A stretch of 64,000 nucleotides of DNA, from NCBI RefSeq assembly GCF_947855115.1, contig NZ_CANTZW010000014.1, positions 1-64,000 of the forward strand. Reading direction: 5' to 3'. The DNA comes from an uncultured Parabacteroides sp. (GTDB lineage Bacteria; Bacteroidota; Bacteroidia; Bacteroidales; Tannerellaceae). Below the pieces are notes generated by a model. The model searched no databases and was not told where the DNA came from. It saw nothing but the letters and a program-made list of their open reading frames with translations. Below are positions 61,300 through 64,000 of this stretch, piece after piece (positions within the stretch are counted from its first letter, which is position 1; every line of letters begins with the position of its first letter). The translations under genes and the position numbers were made by a program.

Positions 61300-64000
61300 A
61301 TGAGTAAGAAATTTACCGAATATTCTAGGTTTGACTTGTCGAACGTAAATAAAGAGGTGCTGAAGAAATGGAAGGATGGAGACATCTTCCATAAGAGTCT
61401 TGAAACAAGAAAGGGACATCCTTCGTTCGTATTTTACGAGGGGCCTCCTTCCGCAAACGGTATGCCGGGTATTCACCATGTTATCGCTCGTTCGATTAAG
61501 GATATTTTCTGCCGCTATAAAACCATGAAGGGCTTCTTGGTGAATCGTAAGGCAGGTTGGGATACGCATGGCTTGCCTGTTGAGCTGGGCGTGGAAAAGG
61601 CTTTGGGTATCACGAAGGAAGATATCGGTAAGAAGATTTCTGTCGCTGAGTATAACGCGGCTTGCCGTAAAGACGTGATGAAATTTACGAAGGAGTGGGA
61701 GGACTTGACGCAGAAGATGGGTTATTGGGTGGATATGGAAAATCCGTATATCACGTATGATAACCGTTATATCGAGACGTTGTGGTATTTGCTGAAAGAA
61801 CTTTATAAGAAGGGACTTTTATATAAAGGGTATACGATCCAGCCATATTCTCCTGCTGCTGGTACGGGATTGAGTACGCACGAGTTGAACCAGCCGGGGT
61901 GTTACCGTGACGTGAAGGATACGACTTGTACGGCGCAGTTCTTGATCTTGGATCCGAAACCGGAGATGGCTGAATTTGGTGATCCTTTTTTCTTGGCCTG
62001 GACGACAACTCCTTGGACATTGCCTTCGAACACGGCGCTTTGCGTTGGGCCTAATTTTACGTATGTAGCCGTGCAGACTTATAATCCGTACACCGGTATG
62101 CCTATGACGGCGGTGTTGGCGAAAGACTTGCTGAATGTTTATTTTAATCCGAAAGCCGCTGAGCTGAACTTGTCGGATTATAAGGTCGGTGATAAGTTGA
62201 TCCCGTTCCGTGTCGTGGGTGAATGGAAAGGGCCGGAATTGGCGGGTATGCACTATGAGCAATTAATTCCTTGGGTGAATCCGGGACAGAATGCTTTCCG
62301 TGTGATCACGGGCGATTATGTGACCGTGGAGGATGGTACGGGTATCGTGCATATCGCTCCGACATTCGGTGCGGATGATGATCGCGTGGCGAAAGCTAGT
62401 GGTATTCCTCCTTTGATGATGATCGATAAGGACGGTAATCAGCGTCCGATGGTAGACATGACGGGTAAGTTCTATAAATTGGAAGACTTGGATCCTGTGT
62501 TTGTACAGGATCGGATGAATGCTTCTGATTATGATCCGTGGCAAGGTAAGTTCGTGAAGAATGCTTACGATGACACGAAGACTGATAAAGACGAGACGTT
62601 AGATATTGAGATCTGTATGATGCTAAAGGCACAGAACCGGGTCTTCAAGATCGAGAAGCATGTCCACAATTACCCGCATTGCTGGCGAACTGATAAACCG
62701 GTATTGTATTATCCGTTGGATAGCTGGTTTATCCGTACGACCGCTTGCCGCGATCGTATGATCGAATTGAACAATACGATCAACTGGAAACCGCAAAGTA
62801 CGGGTACGGGACGTTTTGGCAAATGGTTGGAGAATTTGCAAGACTGGAATTTGAGCCGTAGCCGTTACTGGGGAACTCCGTTACCTATTTGGCGAACGGA
62901 AGATGGTAATGAGGAGAAATGCGTTGGTTCTGTGGCTGAATTGTTTGATGAGATTGAGAAATCCGTGAAGGCTGGTTTTATGGAGTCTAATCCATATAAA
63001 GATTTTGTTCCGGGAGATTATACGAAGGAGAATTATGAGAAGATTGATTTGCATCGTCCGTATGTGGATGATATCATCTTGGTCTCCAATTCCGGTAAGC
63101 CGATGAAGCGTGAGACGGATTTGATTGATGTATGGTTTGATTCAGGCGCTATGCCTTATGCGCAGATCCATTATCCATTCGAGAACTTGAAGGAGTTCGA
63201 TAATCGCCAGATCTATCCGGCTGATTTTATCGCTGAGGGTGTTGATCAGACGCGTGGTTGGTTCTTTACGTTGCATGCGCTGGGTACCATGATTTTTGAT
63301 AGCGTGGCTTACAAGGCTGTCGTATCTAACGGTTTGGTATTGGATAAGAATGGAAATAAAATGTCCAAACGTTTAGGTAACGCTGTTGATCCATTCTCTA
63401 CGATCGAGAAGTATGGCTCGGATCCGTTGCGTTGGTATATGATAACGAATGCCTCTCCTTGGGATAATATTAAGTTTGATATTGATGGTATCGAGGAAGT
63501 CCGTCGTAAGTTCTTCGGTACATTATATAATACGTATTCATTTTTCGCTTTGTATGCGAACGTGGATGGTTTCGATTACTCCGATCCGGATGTGGAATGG
63601 AACAAGCGCCCGGAGATCGACCGCTGGATCCTCTCTCTGTTGAATAGCTTGGTGAAGGATGTGGATGGTTATTTGGAGGCTTACGAACCGACTCGTGCGG
63701 GACGTGCTATCTCTGATTTCGTAAATGATAACTTGAGTAACTGGTATGTACGTTTGAATCGCCGTCGTTTCTGGGGCGGTGGCATGACGGAAGATAAATT
63801 ATCTGCTTACCAGACTTTATATACTTGCTTGGAGACGGTGGCTAAGCTGATGGCTCCGATCGCTCCGTTCTATGCGGATCAATTGTTCTTGGACTTAATT
63901 GCCGTTACAGGACGTGAGAATGTTGAGTCTGTACATTTGTCTGACTTCCCGGTTTGCGATGAGTCTAAGATTGATAAGAATCTGGAGGAGCGCATGCGAA
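61300..64000 (+). CDS. ileS: Isoleucyl-tRNA synthetase, 3' end beyond the window
   Basis: Open from ATG 61300 (MSKKFTEYSRFDL) to the right edge, 900 codons. Class I aminoacyl-tRNA synthetase. The HIGH-type signature is PPSANGMPGIHH and the KMSKR loop is GNKMSKRLGN; the CP1 editing domain includes TTPWTLPSN. The NLSRSRYWGTPLPIW motif is typical. It charges tRNA-Ile and edits valine. The missing C-terminus should hold the rest of the anticodon-binding domain; the family in Bacteroidetes is ~1100-1150 aa. Confidence 0.96.
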   Translation, partial: MSKKFTEYSRFDLSNVNKEVLKKWKDGDIFHKSLETRKGHPSFVFYEGPPSANGMPGIHHVIARSIKDIFCRYKTMKGFLVNRKAGWDTHGLPVELGVEKALGITKEDIGKKISVAEYNAACRKDVMKFTKEWEDLTQKMGYWVDMENPYITYDNRYIETLWYLLKELYKKGLLYKGYTIQPYSPAAGTGLSTHELNQPGCYRDVKDTTCTAQFLILDPKPEMAEFGDPFFLAWTTTPWTLPSNTALCVGPNFTYVAVQTYNPYTGMPMTAVLAKDLLNVYFNPKAAELNLSDYKVGDKLIPFRVVGEWKGPELAGMHYEQLIPWVNPGQNAFRVITGDYVTVEDGTGIVHIAPTFGADDDRVAKASGIPPLMMIDKDGNQRPMVDMTGKFYKLEDLDPVFVQDRMNASDYDPWQGKFVKNAYDDTKTDKDETLDIEICMMLKAQNRVFKIEKHVHNYPHCWRTDKPVLYYPLDSWFIRTTACRDRMIELNNTINWKPQSTGTGRFGKWLENLQDWNLSRSRYWGTPLPIWRTEDGNEEKCVGSVAELFDEIEKSVKAGFMESNPYKDFVPGDYTKENYEKIDLHRPYVDDIILVSNSGKPMKRETDLIDVWFDSGAMPYAQIHYPFENLKEFDNRQIYPADFIAEGVDQTRGWFFTLHALGTMIFDSVAYKAVVSNGLVLDKNGNKMSKRLGNAVDPFSTIEKYGSDPLRWYMITNASPWDNIKFDIDGIEEVRRKFFGTLYNTYSFFALYANVDGFDYSDPDVEWNKRPEIDRWILSLLNSLVKDVDGYLEAYEPTRAGRAISDFVNDNLSNWYVRLNRRRFWGGGMTEDKLSAYQTLYTCLETVAKLMAPIAPFYADQLFLDLIAVTGRENVESVHLSDFPVCDESKIDKNLEERMR

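Overview
The window looks like a chromosomal segment of a gut Bacteroidales bacterium, most likely Parabacteroides (an inference from gene content). The signs are two SusC/SusD pairs, a UpxY-type capsule antiterminator, many lipoproteins with a Bacteroidetes lipobox, DUF5063 and DUF3810 proteins, NigD-like lipoproteins, and repeated -7 boxes of the Bacteroidetes form TAnnTTTG. No insertion sequence, prophage, CRISPR array or rRNA is visible. Most of the window is ordinary core genome; the accessory regions are the two Sus loci, the capsule remnant and the NigD cluster.

Layout. 1-54 is the 3' end of tmRNA (ssrA). Then come an M23 peptidase lipoprotein (-) and a small XRE regulator. 1.9-7.9 kb is a probable hexuronate module: a DctPQM TRAP transporter (+) facing a lacI-SDR-uxuA operon (-), with an array of GTAC-rich repeats between the convergent ends. 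8.9-15.5 kb holds a membrane fusion protein/RND pump/TolC tripartite efflux operon followed by an LpxA-type acyltransferase. 15.7-17.9 kb has a lipoprotein, a GntR regulator and deoC, with palindromic operators over the deoC promoter; mdh follows on the other strand. 19.2-23.6 kb is a SusC/SusD pair with no enzymes beside it. 23.6-25.9 kb (-) is DUF5063, a DEDD exonuclease and an RlmI-like methyltransferase.

26.4-29.3 kb is a two-gene Fe-S redox unit: a Tat lipoprotein aldo/keto reductase with ferredoxin clusters and a fused NapH/NapG-like polyferredoxin. ftsK, lolA and trxB follow, then a perfect 29-bp inverted repeat, a GDPD phosphodiesterase and a GHL10-type glycosidase. 36.2-39.4 kb is a probable metal-related group (Cys-rich exported protein, TonB receptor, HMA protein). 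39.6-43.8 kb has an ECF sigma factor, a membrane-anchored beta-barrel-like protein and three NigD-like lipoproteins. 43.9-48.6 kb is a Yip1-like membrane protein, smpB (partner of the tmRNA at the left edge) and metH.

48.9-56.9 kb (-) is a SusC-SusD-M81 metallopeptidase-sulfatase locus. 57.6-59.85 kb is the remains of a capsular polysaccharide locus: an intact promoter, leader and upxY, a long structured intergenic stretch, then a frameshifted sugar-epimerase N-terminus joined to the last ~55 codons of a DegT-type aminotransferase, then a terminator. The middle of the operon seems to have been deleted. A DUF3810 protein and the first 900 codons of ileS close the window.
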